Source: Methylophilus sp.
GTDB taxonomy: Bacteria > Pseudomonadota > Gammaproteobacteria > Burkholderiales > Methylophilaceae
Length of the DNA: 64,000 nucleotides
Direction: 5' to 3'
NCBI GenBank assembly: GCA_030696695.1
Contig: JAUYRP010000002.1
Span: forward strand, 186,001-250,000
Shown here: positions 18,019-28,296 of the stretch, piece after piece
How the letters are laid out: every line of letters starts with the position of its first letter
How positions within the stretch are numbered: the first letter of the stretch is position 1
Notes under the pieces: model-generated
Told to the model about the DNA's origin: nothing
What the model saw: only the letters and a program-made list of their open reading frames with translations
Database searches by the model: none
Translations under genes and position numbers: made by a program

Positions 18019-19299
18019 TTAAATCACTTGAATTGGTATGGTTTTGGACGGTAAGGCAGTGCGCAGTTTGCCACCTTCCGCATAGTTTTTTTGCACGTAC
18101 TCTTCAACTATTGATTGAAACTCTTGCGCAATATGGTCACCTTTAAGTGTGACGGTTTTTTCGCCATCGACAAACACTGGTGCCACAGGTATCTCGCCCG
18201 TACCAGGTAAACTGATGCCGATATTGGCCAGTTTAGACTCGCCTGGCCCATTCACGACACAGCCCATGACCGCGACACTCATATTTTCAACACCAGGGTA
18301 GGCTGCACGCCATACTGGCATTTGCGTGCGCAAATAGCTTTGTATTTGCATCGCTAACTCTTGGAAATAAGTGCTGGTAGTACGGCCGCAACCAGGGCAG
18401 GCTGTTACTAACGGCGTGAATGAGCGTATGCCCATGGTTTGTAAAATCTCTTGCGCCACGATGACTTCTTTGGTGCGCGATTCATTTGGCTCAGGGGTGA
18501 GTGAAACACGGATGGTGTCGCCAATGCCTGCTTGCAGTAGCAAGGCCAGCGCCGCTGTAGAAGCGACGATACCTTTGGAGCCCATGCCAGCCTCAGTGAG
18601 GCCAAGATGTAGCGGATACTCGCAACGTTGGGCGAGATCTGAGTAGACTTTGACTAGATCTTGCACATTACTGACTTTGCAAGAAATAATGATTTGATTC
18701 GGATCCAAACCAATGTCAACTGCTTGTTGCGCGCTCTCCAAGGCAGATTGGATCAGTGCTTCTTGCATCAGTGCATCTGCAGATAATGGATTAGCTGACT
18801 TCCCATTTTCATCCATCATGCGCGCCATTTTGGCTTGGTCTAAACTGCCCCAGTTTACCCCGATACGCACGGCTTTCTTATATTGAATAGCCGCTTCAAT
18901 CATCGCAGCAAACTGTTCGTCACGTTTACTGCCTTTACCTACATTGCCAGGGTTGATGCGATATTTAGCTAGTGCTTGAGCACAGTCTGGATACGCTTGT
19001 AATAATTTGTGACCGTTGTAGTGAAAATCACCTACCAGAGGAACATTGCATCCAAGTGCATCTAAGCCTTTGCGGATATTGCCAACTTGCGCTGCAGCTT
19101 CAGGTGAGTTTACTGTGATACGGACTACTTCGGACCCTGCTTGCCATAACTCATATACTTGCTGAATAGTCGCGGCCGCATCCGCAGTGTCTGTATTGGT
19201 CATGCTTTGTACAACTACACTGGCTGGAATTGTGCCATGCAATCCACCGCCTACAGCGACGTGGCCTATCATCACTTGTCTTGTATTTCTGCGCAACAT
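18019..19299 (-). CDS. ispG: 4-hydroxy-3-methylbut-2-enyl diphosphate synthase
   Basis: Iron-sulfur enzyme of the MEP isoprenoid pathway that converts methylerythritol cyclodiphosphate to HMBPP. The 426 residues show a TIM-barrel N-terminal part ([38 protein letters not shown]) and a C-terminal 4Fe-4S module with CPGCGRT and GCVVNGPGE. Length is typical for betaproteobacteria, which carry a longer form than E. coli. The start at 19299 lies five bases after the rodZ stop. Confidence 0.97.
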   Translation of the reverse strand: MLRRNTRQVMIGHVAVGGGLHGTIPASVVVQSMTNTDTADAAATIQQVYELWQAGSEVVRITVNSPEAAAQVGNIRKGLDALGCNVPLVGDFHYNGHKLLQAYPDCAQALAKYRINPGNVGKGSKRDEQFAAMIEAAIQYKKAVRIGVNWGSLDQAKMARMMDENGKSANPLSADALMQEALIQSALESAQQAVDIGLDPNQIIISCKVSNVQDLVKVYSDLAQRCEYPLHLGLTEAGMGSKGIVASTAALALLLQAGIGDTIRVSLTPEPNESRTKEVIVAQEILQTMGIRSFTPLVTACPGCGRTTSTYFQELAMQIQSYLRTQMPVWRAAYPGVENMSVAVMGCVVNGPGESKLANIGISLPGTGEIPVAPVFVDGEKTVTLKGDHIAQEFQSIVEEYVQKNYAEGGKLRTALPSKTIPIQVI

Positions 19300-19304
19300 A
19301 AAAC

Positions 19305-20426
19305 TTAATTCACTTTTAAACGGGCTACTCTGTCACGTGTATGTGCCAGTAAATCTAAAGACTTTCCGTTCATTGAGATAGCAGTGCCTTGCGCGTTGCC
19401 TACTGTAATGGATAGCGGAGGTGTCACTGAAATCGTTTCAGAAGTGCCACTAGCTAATACTTTGCTGTATATCTGCTTGCCACTGGCATCTGTGATATTG
19501 ACCCAAGTTTCCTCAGTTGCATCAATGGCTAGTTGAGCACTTTTGGTCTCCGCAGTGCTTTGTGGAATGGTATTTTGCTGACTAGCATTCTGCTCAATAG
19601 GCGCTGGTAATGCTGCGGGCGCAGGCGTAATGCTAGGTTTAATCGCATTGCCTGTGCTATTTGTAGTCTCTGCGGTGGCTGGTGCCGTCACGTTGTTAGA
19701 CTCGACTACTTGCGGGGGAACAACCACGGTAGCGCTTGACTCCGGTCCCAGGCTTTGCGATGAGTTGTTGACAGAGTCTGATCCCTGTATTGGTAACTCA
19801 ACTGGCACTGAGGCATCTGGTTTGCGTTCAGCCGCAGGCAGGGCAAACTCAATATTGGCACTGGGTAAAGCGGGCTCAGACTGTATGCCAGAGATATTTG
19901 CGTTAGATAACTCTGACAAAACATTGGGTTTGATTACTTGTGTGTAGTAGTAAAAGAACCAAACAATAAAAGCAAAAGTAATGATTAAACCGATAAATAA
20001 TTTGAACGAAAAGTGCGCGCGATTCTCACCAATGACGAAGGAACGTGCATCCGATTTTACGGCAAATGATTGTGGAGTGGTGTTGGGCACTAGAATGCTG
20101 TAAGCCTCAATAATTGGAGCAGCATCAATTTTTAATAGCTTGGCGTAATTTCGAATAAATCCACGCACAATAGATGGTTGCGGTAATTTATCGTAACGAT
20201 CAGACTCTAAAGCATCTACTTGTTTGACACCCAGTCTTAATTGGTTGGCCACGTCTTGAACGCTGAGTTTTTGCTTCTCACGCGCAGCTTTTAGGGCGCC
20301 ACCGCAAGGTGATAAAGGCACTGACTCTGATGGCGATTGCACAACTTCTTCTGTTATTTCAATCGCTTGTGGTGCTTCAACGGATTCCGTCGTTTTTTCA
20401 GGTTTATTTTGTGCTTTTCGCGCCAT
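19305..20426 (-). CDS. rodZ: RodZ-like cytoskeletal HTH membrane protein
   Basis: Membrane protein of 373 residues linking the MreB cytoskeleton to the cell wall machinery. Seen: a cytoplasmic Xre-type helix-turn-helix (about residues 42-105, [21 protein letters not shown]), one transmembrane helix (about 141-161), a long Ser/Thr/Pro/Ala-rich periplasmic linker (about 165-285), and a C-terminal DUF4115 domain ([19 protein letters not shown] to the end). It sits between pilW and ispG, the standard order rlmN-pilW-rodZ-ispG-hisS. Confidence 0.93.
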   Translation of the reverse strand: MARKAQNKPEKTTESVEAPQAIEITEEVVQSPSESVPLSPCGGALKAAREKQKLSVQDVANQLRLGVKQVDALESDRYDKLPQPSIVRGFIRNYAKLLKIDAAPIIEAYSILVPNTTPQSFAVKSDARSFVIGENRAHFSFKLFIGLIITFAFIVWFFYYYTQVIKPNVLSELSNANISGIQSEPALPSANIEFALPAAERKPDASVPVELPIQGSDSVNNSSQSLGPESSATVVVPPQVVESNNVTAPATAETTNSTGNAIKPSITPAPAALPAPIEQNASQQNTIPQSTAETKSAQLAIDATEETWVNITDASGKQIYSKVLASGTSETISVTPPLSITVGNAQGTAISMNGKSLDLLAHTRDRVARLKVN

Positions 20427-20446
20427 GGTAAATAATCCAGAGTGTT

Positions 20447-21208
20447 CTAATATTGGGAATTTAACAGCAATTGTGTTTCTGCTGCGTTGGGATATTGCTT
20501 TCTTAATTGAATCGCATAACTGGCTTCATTGTCCTTGTCACCTAACACACGCTCAATTTTAATGCCTAACCATAACACCTCAGGGCTTGGTGCTGCAATC
20601 AGCGTGTTTTGTAAGGTGGTCTTAGCTGACTTTGCGTCGCCACGGTTAAATTGTAAATTGGCTAAATGGTATGCAGCGGAATGCGTCAGCGGTTGAATTT
20701 GTAGAGCTTTTGTAAAATAAATTTCTGCATTCTTGAGGTTTTTATTACGAGCAGAGCAAATGCCAGCATTGGTATAGGCTAAATTTGGTGTGCCGTAGAG
20801 AGGATTTTTAACGGCTTCTAAGAAATGATGAATAGACGCATCATAATGACCCAGATTACACAAAAAATTGCCGTAATTATTATGTGACTCGGAGCTTTGA
20901 GGTTGGAGTTGCAATGCTCTTTGAAAAGCCTTTTCTGCTTTTACATTTTCACCTAAGGCGGCATGAACCAAGCCTAGACCGTTATATGCTAACGCATACT
21001 CTGGATCGTTTTTAATTGCGACATTAAATTCATGTAATGCGATTTCGTACTTGCTTTGATCGTAGTACGCAGCACCAAGCTCAGTATGTGCCTTGGCACT
21101 TGATTCCGCTGCTGAGCGATCGTCGTATGGATTGCTAGACTGAGATGCGCAGCCAGTAAGTAATGCAATAAATAAAACAATTATTGGCTTAGACCACATG
21201 GATTGCAT
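20447..21208 (-). CDS. pilW: type IV pilus biogenesis lipoprotein PilW/PilF
   Basis: Outer-membrane lipoprotein of 253 residues with tetratricopeptide repeats, required in other species for assembly and stability of the type IV pilus secretin. Seen: lipobox LLTGC after a short signal, then about six TPR motifs, for example AHTELGAAYYDQSKYEIALHE and ALAYNGLGLVHAALGENVKAE. It starts two bases before the rlmN stop region and precedes rodZ, the conserved position. No other pilus gene is in the window. Confidence 0.92.
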   Translation of the reverse strand: MQSMWSKPIIVLFIALLTGCASQSSNPYDDRSAAESSAKAHTELGAAYYDQSKYEIALHEFNVAIKNDPEYALAYNGLGLVHAALGENVKAEKAFQRALQLQPQSSESHNNYGNFLCNLGHYDASIHHFLEAVKNPLYGTPNLAYTNAGICSARNKNLKNAEIYFTKALQIQPLTHSAAYHLANLQFNRGDAKSAKTTLQNTLIAAPSPEVLWLGIKIERVLGDKDNEASYAIQLRKQYPNAAETQLLLNSQY

Positions 21209-21209
21209 T

Positions 21210-22313
21210 TTAAGATACCGCCTGTACTGAGATATGTTTTGCGCTGCGTTTCGTTTTATCCAACACTTTACCCGCTAATTGACCACAAGCGGCATCAATG
21301 TCTTCACCTCGTGTTTTACGGACGGTAACCACGTAACCAGCACTTATTAAAATATCACGGAATACACGGATGTGATTAGGTGTAGAGCATGCATAACCAC
21401 TGTTGGGGAATGGGTTAAACGGAATCAAATTAAACTTGCATGGTACATTTCTCACAATATTGATTAGCTCATGTGCGTGTTCAACCGTGTCGTTGACGCC
21501 ATCTAACATCACATATTCAAAGGTCACAAAATCGCGTGGTGCTTTCACTAAATAGCGTTCACATGCAGCCATGAGGTCTTTAATTGGATATTTCTTATTG
21601 ATCGGTACGATGATGTCACGCAATGCGTCATTAGGCGCATGAAGTGAAACAGCAAGTGCCACAGGGCAGTCTTCTTTGAGTCTATCCATCGCAGGCACCA
21701 TGCCGCTGGTTGAGAGTGTGACACGGCGGCGACTCAGGCCATAAGCACTGTCATCCAACATAATTTGCATGGCCGTTACTACATTGTCGTAATTAGCGAG
21801 AGGTTCGCCCATGCCCATCATCACCACGTTAGAAATGATGCGTTCGCCCGCAGGCAGTAAATCATAGCCGTCGGCTTGACGTAAAGATTTATTCGCAATC
21901 CAAAGCTGTCCAATAATTTCAGATACGCTTAAATTGCGGTTAAACCCTTGGCGGCCAGTGCTACAAAAAGTGCATTCCAAAGCACAACCCACTTGGCTAG
22001 AAACACATAGCGTCCCGCGATCGTCTTCCGGAATGAATACGGTTTCGATGCTATTAGCAGTGTCAGTGCCTATCAACCATTTACGCGTGCCATCATCAGA
22101 AATCTGCTCCAACTGCACATCAGGTAGCTTCATTTCTGTTTCGACCAACAATTTTTCACGCAAAACTTTGGCAATATCCGTCATTTGGTTGATGTCGGTC
22201 ACACCAAAATGATGCATCCAGCGCATCAATTGCTTGGCGCGAAAAGGCTTCTCGCCGATACTGACAAAGTAATCGGCGAGTTGAGGTTGATTAAAATTGA
22301 GTAAATTAATCAA
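21210..22313 (-). CDS. rlmN: dual-specificity 23S rRNA/tRNA methyltransferase RlmN
   Basis: Radical SAM enzyme methylating C2 of adenosine 2503 in 23S rRNA and adenosine 37 in some tRNAs. The 367 residues show the radical SAM cluster motif [14 protein letters not shown], the upstream [11 protein letters not shown], the SAM-binding [11 protein letters not shown], and the C-terminal catalytic cysteine in DIDAACGQL. Length is normal. It is transcribed with pilW and the following genes, with ndk just upstream. Confidence 0.97.
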   Translation of the reverse strand: MINLLNFNQPQLADYFVSIGEKPFRAKQLMRWMHHFGVTDINQMTDIAKVLREKLLVETEMKLPDVQLEQISDDGTRKWLIGTDTANSIETVFIPEDDRGTLCVSSQVGCALECTFCSTGRQGFNRNLSVSEIIGQLWIANKSLRQADGYDLLPAGERIISNVVMMGMGEPLANYDNVVTAMQIMLDDSAYGLSRRRVTLSTSGMVPAMDRLKEDCPVALAVSLHAPNDALRDIIVPINKKYPIKDLMAACERYLVKAPRDFVTFEYVMLDGVNDTVEHAHELINIVRNVPCKFNLIPFNPFPNSGYACSTPNHIRVFRDILISAGYVVTVRKTRGEDIDAACGQLAGKVLDKTKRSAKHISVQAVS

Positions 22314-22356
22314 TCTGTTAACCTTTTTCCAAAATCACTTAAACTCAACTAAATAA

Positions 22357-22761
22357 TTAGCCGAAAAAGTATTTAATTTCAATCGCAGCATTCTCAGCAG
22401 AATCTGAACCATGCACAGCGTTCGCATCGATGCTTTCAGCAAAATCTGCGCGAATGGTACCAGCAGCTGCTTCTTTTGGGTTGGTTGCGCCCATTAATTC
22501 ACGGTTTTTCAATACAGCGTTTTCGCCTTCCAGCGCTTGAATCATCACTGGACCAGAAATCATAAATTTGACTAAATCTTTGAAGAAAGGACGTTCTTTG
22601 TGCACAGCGTAAAAGCCTTCCGCCTCAGCTTGTGATAAATGTGTCATTTTAGCGGCCACAATTTTTAAACCTGCATTCTCAAAACGAGTATAAATTTGAC
22701 CAATTACATTTTTAGCAACTGCGTCTGGTTTAATGATACTGAGTGTACGTTCTACTGCCAT
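22357..22761 (-). CDS. ndk: nucleoside diphosphate kinase
   Basis: Housekeeping kinase that balances NTP and dNTP pools through a phosphohistidine. The 134 residues show [10 protein letters not shown] at the N-terminus, the nucleotide-binding [18 protein letters not shown] and the active-site HGSDSAENA with His117. It is about seven residues shorter than the E. coli enzyme because it stops at KYFFG instead of carrying the usual C-terminal tail. It starts the minus-strand block, diverging from the fhc operon across 295 bp. Confidence 0.96.
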   Translation of the reverse strand: MAVERTLSIIKPDAVAKNVIGQIYTRFENAGLKIVAAKMTHLSQAEAEGFYAVHKERPFFKDLVKFMISGPVMIQALEGENAVLKNRELMGATNPKEAAAGTIRADFAESIDANAVHGSDSAENAAIEIKYFFG

Positions 22762-23056
22762 GGAGACTCCAAATAAAATAACAAAATTAAAGAATTAAAA
22801 TAACTACTTAACAAGACCGTAACCATATCATTTTTAGCGCTTTTAATAAACCAAAAGTTGTATTTAGATACATGTTTTGCGCGCTGGCAAGCCGTAAATG
22901 TTGAATTGCAAACCAAGAATAAAAGGTGAATTGTATTGTTATTGACAAAATAGCGATGGGTGGAACACGCTATGATGTTTTAACCGATTGTGCTAGCTTG
23001 CTACTTACGCAATTAAGTTATGTTGAACCCAATTAATCTATGGCAGAATAATATTC

Positions 23057-24283
23057 ATGCAAATATCAAACCCTATTAAAAGCACGCATGTTACATGCCC
23101 AGCATGTGGCTTGCTTTGCGATGATATTTCAGCCGCTAAGCTGGCTTCTGGTGAGCTTGAAATCACACAATCTGACGCTCACAGATGCGAAAAACTGCTA
23201 AAGTTTTTCAAACGCCCAAGCCAACGCAGTGCAGAAGTAAATGGTAAGCAAGTTAGCATCGCAGAGGCCATCGCACATGCGGCGCAACTCATAAAACAGC
23301 ATCAATCCCCCATATTTTCAGGATTAAGTACAGATCTATCAGGGTTTAGAGCGGCCTATCAATTGGCGCAAAGATCGCGTGCAGCGATGGTACATATGAA
23401 TGCCAAGAGTTCAGCGCGAAATACCAAAGTGCTGCAAAGCACAGGCTGGCAAACGACAACACTGACGGAAGTGAAAAATCGTGCAGACGTGATTGTTTGC
23501 ATAGGGACAGATGTGGTCAGCCATAATGCGCGTTTTTTTGAACGCGCGGTATGGACCAAAGAGGCAATGTTCACTGATCCTTCAGCACGTCAGATTATAT
23601 ATTTGGGTGGAGAAGGTTTAGATACAGCACAGGGTGTCAGTCCAAACGGTGTGCCACCTAAAGTACTAGCTTGTGCGCCACAGAATCTGCCAGAAGTGAC
23701 GGCTGCGTTACGTGCATTGATTCAAGATAAACCGTTAAAAGCAGATAGGGTTGGCGGTATAGCCCTAGCTGATTTAGCTGCTGTAGTTGAACAGTTAAAA
23801 TCTGCCAAATACGCAGTATTGGTTTGGATTGCCAAAGATCTGGATTTTCCTCATGCGGAGCTGACCATTCAAAATATCACTGAAAGCGTGGTAGCTCTAA
23901 ATCACCATTCACGTGCGATGGGTTTGTCTTTGGGTGGCAGCGATGGCGATACTACTGTGAACTACGCGCACACTTGGTTAGATGGCTTAACGCTTACCGA
24001 GCGAGACGAAAATCAGCATGATCTGGTGGTGTGGGTCAATAGTTTTAGCCCGGATAAAACCATGCCAGCCTATGCGCAGCCTGTGATTGCGATTGGGCAT
24101 CCAGACACAGTATTTGCATCGCCCCCAGCAGTATTTATTCCTGTTGCTACACCGGGGTTAGATTCTGCAGGCACTTTGTTCAGAGTCGATTCCTCAGTCG
24201 TGTTGCCATTAAAACCTGTTTATGAAAGTGCGCTTCCAACCTTAGCTGAAGTATTGGCGCAAATGGAGGCACAACTCGCATGA
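23057..24283 (+). CDS. fhcB: formyltransferase/hydrolase complex subunit B
   Basis: Subunit of the bacterial Fhc complex, which takes formyl-H4MPT to formate through formylmethanofuran at the end of formaldehyde oxidation. FhcB is homologous to the molybdopterin subunit FwdB of archaeal formylmethanofuran dehydrogenase but in known bacterial enzymes has lost the metal site. The 408 residues begin with CPACGLLCDD; cysteines at 14, 17, 21 and 44 resemble the iron-sulfur motif of FwdB, an oddity discussed in the findings. No molybdopterin-ligand Cys/Sec block was seen. It heads the operon and overlaps fhcA by four bases. Confidence 0.93.
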   Translation: MQISNPIKSTHVTCPACGLLCDDISAAKLASGELEITQSDAHRCEKLLKFFKRPSQRSAEVNGKQVSIAEAIAHAAQLIKQHQSPIFSGLSTDLSGFRAAYQLAQRSRAAMVHMNAKSSARNTKVLQSTGWQTTTLTEVKNRADVIVCIGTDVVSHNARFFERAVWTKEAMFTDPSARQIIYLGGEGLDTAQGVSPNGVPPKVLACAPQNLPEVTAALRALIQDKPLKADRVGGIALADLAAVVEQLKSAKYAVLVWIAKDLDFPHAELTIQNITESVVALNHHSRAMGLSLGGSDGDTTVNYAHTWLDGLTLTERDENQHDLVVWVNSFSPDKTMPAYAQPVIAIGHPDTVFASPPAVFIPVATPGLDSAGTLFRVDSSVVLPLKPVYESALPTLAEVLAQMEAQLA

Positions 24284-25950
24284 TTACCTTACTTAAAAAC
24301 GCAAAAGTGATTGATCCAGCGCAAGGCAAAGATGGGGTCAAAGAAGATATCTATATTCGAGATGGTCGTATTGTAACGAAACCTAGTGATTCCGAAAAAA
24401 TTAATCAAATCATTGATTTGAATGGGAAAATAGTCATGGCGGGCGCCATTGATATGCACAGTCACATCGGTGGCGGCAAAGTGAATATCGCCCGCATGAT
24501 GTTGCCTGAGTACCAAGCAACACGCAACTTAACAGAGCCTGAGGCGCATATTTGCACCTCAAGCTGTACGCATCACGCAACGCCTAGTACGACCGATACT
24601 GGCATGCATTACATTGAAATGGGCTACACGGCAGCATTTGAACCTGCGATTTTGGCGATTAATGCGCGTCAGGCGCATTTGGAAATGGGCGATACGCCCA
24701 TGATCGACAAAGGTGGTTATGCCATGTTGGGTAATGATGATTACTTTTTAAGGCTGTTAGCAGGTAAAGCAGACCAAAAAGCGATCAACGACTATGTGGC
24801 TTGGACCTTACATGCCACCCAAACTATTGGTATCAAGGTGGTAAACCCTGGTGGCATTTCTGCGTTTAAGTTTAATCAGCGCCGTTTAAATTTAGACGAA
24901 AATAACGTGCATTACCAAGTGACGCCGCGCCAAATTTTGCAAAGTTTGAGTCGTGCAGTCAACGAGTTAGGCATTGCAAAACCATTGCATGTACATTGCA
25001 ACAACTTAGGCGCAGCAGGAAACTTTCAAACCACCTTAGATACCATGGGTGCCAGCGATGGCATTCCCATGCACCTCACCCATATTCAATTTCACAGTTA
25101 TGGCACAGAGGGTGATAAAAAATTCTCTTCTGCCGCAGCGCAAATCGCACAGGCGCTCAATGCCAATAAGCATATTAGTGCTGACGTAGGGCAGATTTTA
25201 TTTGGCCAAACCGTCACGGCGTCTGGTGACAATATGATGCAACATCTCAATGCCAAGATTGCCAACCCGAAAAAATCGGTGATTATGGACATTGAATGCG
25301 ATGCAGGTTGTGGTGTGGTGCCATTTAAATATCGCGATCAAAACTATGTCAATGCGTTGCAGTGGGCGATTGGCTTGGAAATTTTCTTGAGTGTGGAAGA
25401 CCCTTGGCGTATCTTCTTAACCACAGACCATCCTAACGGTGCGCCATTTACTAGTTATCCGCATTTGATACGTTTGTTGATGGATAAAAGCTTTAGGAAC
25501 GATGCGTTTGCCAAATTGAATTTGGATGCACAGGCCATGAGTAACTTAACTAGTCTGAATCGTGAATATAGCTTGTATGAGATTGCGACCATGACACGTG
25601 CTGCTGCTGCCAAATTGATTGGTTTACACGATCGCGGTCATTTAGGTATAGGTGCCGCAGCCGATATTACGGTTTACACAGAGCAAGCGGACAAAGAAGC
25701 CATGTTCAGTAAGCCAGACTATGTGTTTAAAGATGGTGAACTGGTGGTGAAAGACGGTAAAGTGGTCAAAGTGGTATGGGGTAAAACACATACGACTAAA
25801 CCAGCGTTTGATATCGGTGTTGAAAAAGGATTAAAAGACTACTTTGATCAATACCATACGATTCAGTTAGATAACTTTAAAATCAATAATGATGAAATTG
25901 CACAAGATGGTCGCAACCAAGTGGTTGATCACTTTAAGCAATCAGATTAA
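24280..25950 (+). CDS. fhcA: formyltransferase/hydrolase complex subunit A
   Basis: Amidohydrolase subunit that hydrolyses formylmethanofuran to methanofuran and formate, homologous to FwdA/FmdA. The 556 residues have the metal-binding HSH motif at 60-62 (GAIDMHSHIGGG), further ligand candidates in HVHCNNLG and HLTHIQFHSYG, the catalytic-aspartate region TTDHPNGAPFT, and the C-terminal amidohydrolase barrel edge (GAAADITVYTEQAD). Length is normal. Coupled to fhcB by a four-base ATGA overlap; the next gene is a PNPOx-like protein instead of fhcD. Confidence 0.96.
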   Translation: MITLLKNAKVIDPAQGKDGVKEDIYIRDGRIVTKPSDSEKINQIIDLNGKIVMAGAIDMHSHIGGGKVNIARMMLPEYQATRNLTEPEAHICTSSCTHHATPSTTDTGMHYIEMGYTAAFEPAILAINARQAHLEMGDTPMIDKGGYAMLGNDDYFLRLLAGKADQKAINDYVAWTLHATQTIGIKVVNPGGISAFKFNQRRLNLDENNVHYQVTPRQILQSLSRAVNELGIAKPLHVHCNNLGAAGNFQTTLDTMGASDGIPMHLTHIQFHSYGTEGDKKFSSAAAQIAQALNANKHISADVGQILFGQTVTASGDNMMQHLNAKIANPKKSVIMDIECDAGCGVVPFKYRDQNYVNALQWAIGLEIFLSVEDPWRIFLTTDHPNGAPFTSYPHLIRLLMDKSFRNDAFAKLNLDAQAMSNLTSLNREYSLYEIATMTRAAAAKLIGLHDRGHLGIGAAADITVYTEQADKEAMFSKPDYVFKDGELVVKDGKVVKVVWGKTHTTKPAFDIGVEKGLKDYFDQYHTIQLDNFKINNDEIAQDGRNQVVDHFKQSD

Positions 25951-25964
25951 ATAGGGGTTGATGC

Positions 25965-26624
25965 ATGAGTCGTTTGTACGGAGAGCAACATAGAGTATTG
26001 CAAGCAGAATTTGGCACGACACAATTGGCTGACCGTGTGGAAGATATTGCTTGTAAAACAGAGTTTGATGCAGATGCTAAGGGGTTTATTGAACACTTAG
26101 ACATGTTCTTTTTGTCTAGTGTGGATCATCAAGGTAGGCCTACTGTGTCTTACAAAGGTGGTGACGCTGGTTTTGTAAAGATAGTGGATGCAAACACGCT
26201 CATGTTCCCTAGCTACGATGGCAATGGCATGTTTTTCTCTGTTGGTAATATGAGTACAAATCCTCAAGTAGGATTGCTATTTATCTCGTTTGAAAAACCA
26301 CATCGCATTCGCGTACAGGGCACAGCCAAGCTTTCCAGAGAACCTGCTTTGCTATCTCAATATAAAGAAGCAGAGTTCGTGGTCCTTGTGACCTTGTCTG
26401 AGTTGTGGCAAAACTGCCCGCGCTATATCCATCAGAGGGAAAAGGTGCGTGAATCTAGATATGTACCACGCCAAGCTTGCGAAACACCTGTTGCAGAATG
26501 GAAACGAATTGATTTAATGCAAGATGTGATTTTGGAAAAAGACAAAGCAAAAGTAGAAACAATAGGGACAATAGATATCGATAGTTGGGTAGAAAAAATT
26601 AAAACGGGTCATCCAGAAGCTTAA
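25965..26624 (+). CDS. pyridoxamine 5'-phosphate oxidase-like (split-barrel flavin) protein inside fhc operon
   Basis: Protein of 219 residues of the FMN-binding split-barrel (PNPOx-like) superfamily. Seen: FIEHLDMFFLSSVDHQGRPTVSYKGG, FPSYDGNGMFFSVGNM and VGLLFISFEKPHRIRVQGTAK, the strand order and flavin-contact positions of the fold. Members include oxidases, reductases and flavin or F420-dependent enzymes, so substrate cannot be given. It lies 14 bases after fhcA and 19 before fhcD in the same direction, clearly co-transcribed. It is not a known part of the Fhc complex. A link to formyl or pterin chemistry is an inference from position only. Confidence 0.82.
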   Translation: MSRLYGEQHRVLQAEFGTTQLADRVEDIACKTEFDADAKGFIEHLDMFFLSSVDHQGRPTVSYKGGDAGFVKIVDANTLMFPSYDGNGMFFSVGNMSTNPQVGLLFISFEKPHRIRVQGTAKLSREPALLSQYKEAEFVVLVTLSELWQNCPRYIHQREKVRESRYVPRQACETPVAEWKRIDLMQDVILEKDKAKVETIGTIDIDSWVEKIKTGHPEA

Positions 26625-26643
26625 CCATGATGAACAACATAAT

Positions 26644-27585
26644 ATGAATATCAATGGCGTACACATAGACGATAGTTTTGCCGAAGCATTTAATATGCGC
26701 GGCACACGCGTGATTATTACTGCACAAAATTTAAAATGGGCCTATAACGCGGCCAATGCGATGACAGGCTTTGCTACCAGTGTGATTGGTTGCGGGGTTG
26801 AGGCGGGGATTGAGAGCGAGTTGACGTCAGATAAAACACCAGATGGACGTCCTGGCGTGAGTGTTCTCATGTTTGCCATGGGCAGCAAAGTGTTGATGCA
26901 ACAGTTAGAAACACGCATGGGACAGTGCATTCTGACTTGTCCTACAGCGGCTGCATTTTCTGGTATTGCATCGGAAGATCAAATTAGTCTAGGAAAACAT
27001 TTACGTTATTTTGGTGATGGCAATCAGGTTTCAAAACTCATCCCAGATGCCAATGGTGTGAATCAGCGTTATTGGCGCATCCCGGTGATGGATGGCGAGT
27101 TTTTAACGCAAGAAACCACTGGCATGGTTCGCGCGATTGGCGGTGGTAATTTTTTGGTGTTGGGCACCAGTCAACCGCAAGTATTGGCTGCTTGTGAGGC
27201 TGCCATTGAAGCCATGAAAAAAATACCGAATGTCATCATGCCTTTTCCAGGTGGAGTCGTACGTTCTGGTTCAAAAGTAGGGAGTAAATACCCCAAAATG
27301 TTTGCCAGCACCAATGATGCGTTCTGCCCAACTTTAAAAGGTGTAGTCAAAACTGAATTGGATATGGACATCGAAAGTGTCATGGAAATTGTGATTGATG
27401 GATTGACGTTTGAGGACATTGCGCTGTCGATGAAAGTAGGTATTGAGGCGGCTTGCAGTCTAGGCGCTAGTGCAGGTATCAAACGCATCTCCGCTGGTAA
27501 CTATGGTGGAAAACTAGGGCAGCATCATTTTAAATTACACCAAATTTTGCAAGGCAATTTAACGGGAGCGACGACGCATGAGTGA
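26644..27585 (+). CDS. fhcD: formylmethanofuran:H4MPT formyltransferase, Fhc subunit D
   Basis: Formyltransferase subunit (Ftr homologue) that moves the formyl group from formyl-H4MPT to methanofuran. The 313 residues show the Ftr start region NGVHIDDSFAEAFNMRGTRV, VIGCGVEAGIE, the glycine-rich PFPGGVVRSGSKVGSKYP and the closing KRISAGNYGGKLGQHHF. Length is close to archaeal Ftr. Weak ribosome site; translation probably relies on the preceding genes. It overlaps fhcC by eight bases. Confidence 0.96.
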   Translation: MNINGVHIDDSFAEAFNMRGTRVIITAQNLKWAYNAANAMTGFATSVIGCGVEAGIESELTSDKTPDGRPGVSVLMFAMGSKVLMQQLETRMGQCILTCPTAAAFSGIASEDQISLGKHLRYFGDGNQVSKLIPDANGVNQRYWRIPVMDGEFLTQETTGMVRAIGGGNFLVLGTSQPQVLAACEAAIEAMKKIPNVIMPFPGGVVRSGSKVGSKYPKMFASTNDAFCPTLKGVVKTELDMDIESVMEIVIDGLTFEDIALSMKVGIEAACSLGASAGIKRISAGNYGGKLGQHHFKLHQILQGNLTGATTHE

Positions 27586-28240
27586 ACTCATATTCACATT
27601 AAGACCCGCGGTCACACATTTGGTCGATTGTCGCGCGCTTACCCCAAATATGCTCAGTGGCAAAGCGCTGGCCGAGATTAAAGCACTACGTTTGAGTGCG
27701 CAACATACTGTGGCTGATGTGTTTGATGTCACGGGTGAAGACGTCACGCATATTATTTTCAAACAAGCACGCGCTGTCATTCATTATGTTGGGTATCAAA
27801 TGAAAGCTGGCCAAATCATCATAGAAGGTGATGCAGGCGATTTTATAGGCGCAGCCATGCAGGGCGGAGTATTGGTTTGTAAGGGGGACGTAGGTGAGCG
27901 GGCGGGGGATTCTATGCGTCGCGGCATGCTCTTAATTGAAGGTGATGCTGGTGAATATTGCGCATCCAGCATGAAAGCCGGTACCTTAGGTGTGCTAGGT
28001 AAAACAGGTACGCGTTTAGGATATGGCATGAAACGCGGCACCTTATTGTTGGCACAAGCGCCTGCCGCACAGGCGACATGGCTAGATTGCGGTTGGCATA
28101 CCTTGCCATTTTTAGATATCTTGTATAAGTCTTTTAAAACACTGGATTCTCGATTTGCGACAATCACGCAGATGCGTGTGCAGCGATGGATGGGTGACGT
28201 CTCAGGTTTAGGCAAAGCCGAGATTTTAGTATTAGCCTAG
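27578..28240 (+). CDS. fhcC: formyltransferase/hydrolase complex subunit C
   Basis: Structural subunit of Fhc, homologous to FwdC and to the GltS C-terminal beta-helix. The 220 residues contain repeated coil turns with the G-x-x-G-x-x-M pattern, for example GDFIGAAMQGGVLVCKGDVG, GDSMRRGMLLIEGDAGE and SSMKAGTLGVLGKTG. Overlap with fhcD by eight bases indicates coupling. With fhcB, fhcA and fhcD this gives the full four-subunit set, in the order B-A-x-D-C. Confidence 0.94.
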   Translation: MSELIFTLRPAVTHLVDCRALTPNMLSGKALAEIKALRLSAQHTVADVFDVTGEDVTHIIFKQARAVIHYVGYQMKAGQIIIEGDAGDFIGAAMQGGVLVCKGDVGERAGDSMRRGMLLIEGDAGEYCASSMKAGTLGVLGKTGTRLGYGMKRGTLLLAQAPAAQATWLDCGWHTLPFLDILYKSFKTLDSRFATITQMRVQRWMGDVSGLGKAEILVLA

Positions 28241-28296
28241 TGATTCCGCTTCCTCATCATCAATACGAAGCTAACAATCAATTTAGAGGAGGCATC

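Noticed and set aside
22942-22976. Sigma-70 promoter before fhcB (TTGACA 22942-22947 with TATGAT 22971-22976)
   Set aside because: Both hexamers are good, but 23 bases separate them, too many for a working sigma-70 promoter.
27796-28215. 139-codon minus-strand frame opposite fhcC
   Set aside because: It lies wholly opposite a well-supported beta-helix gene; its Ser/Pro-rich composition is a mirror of fhcC codons.
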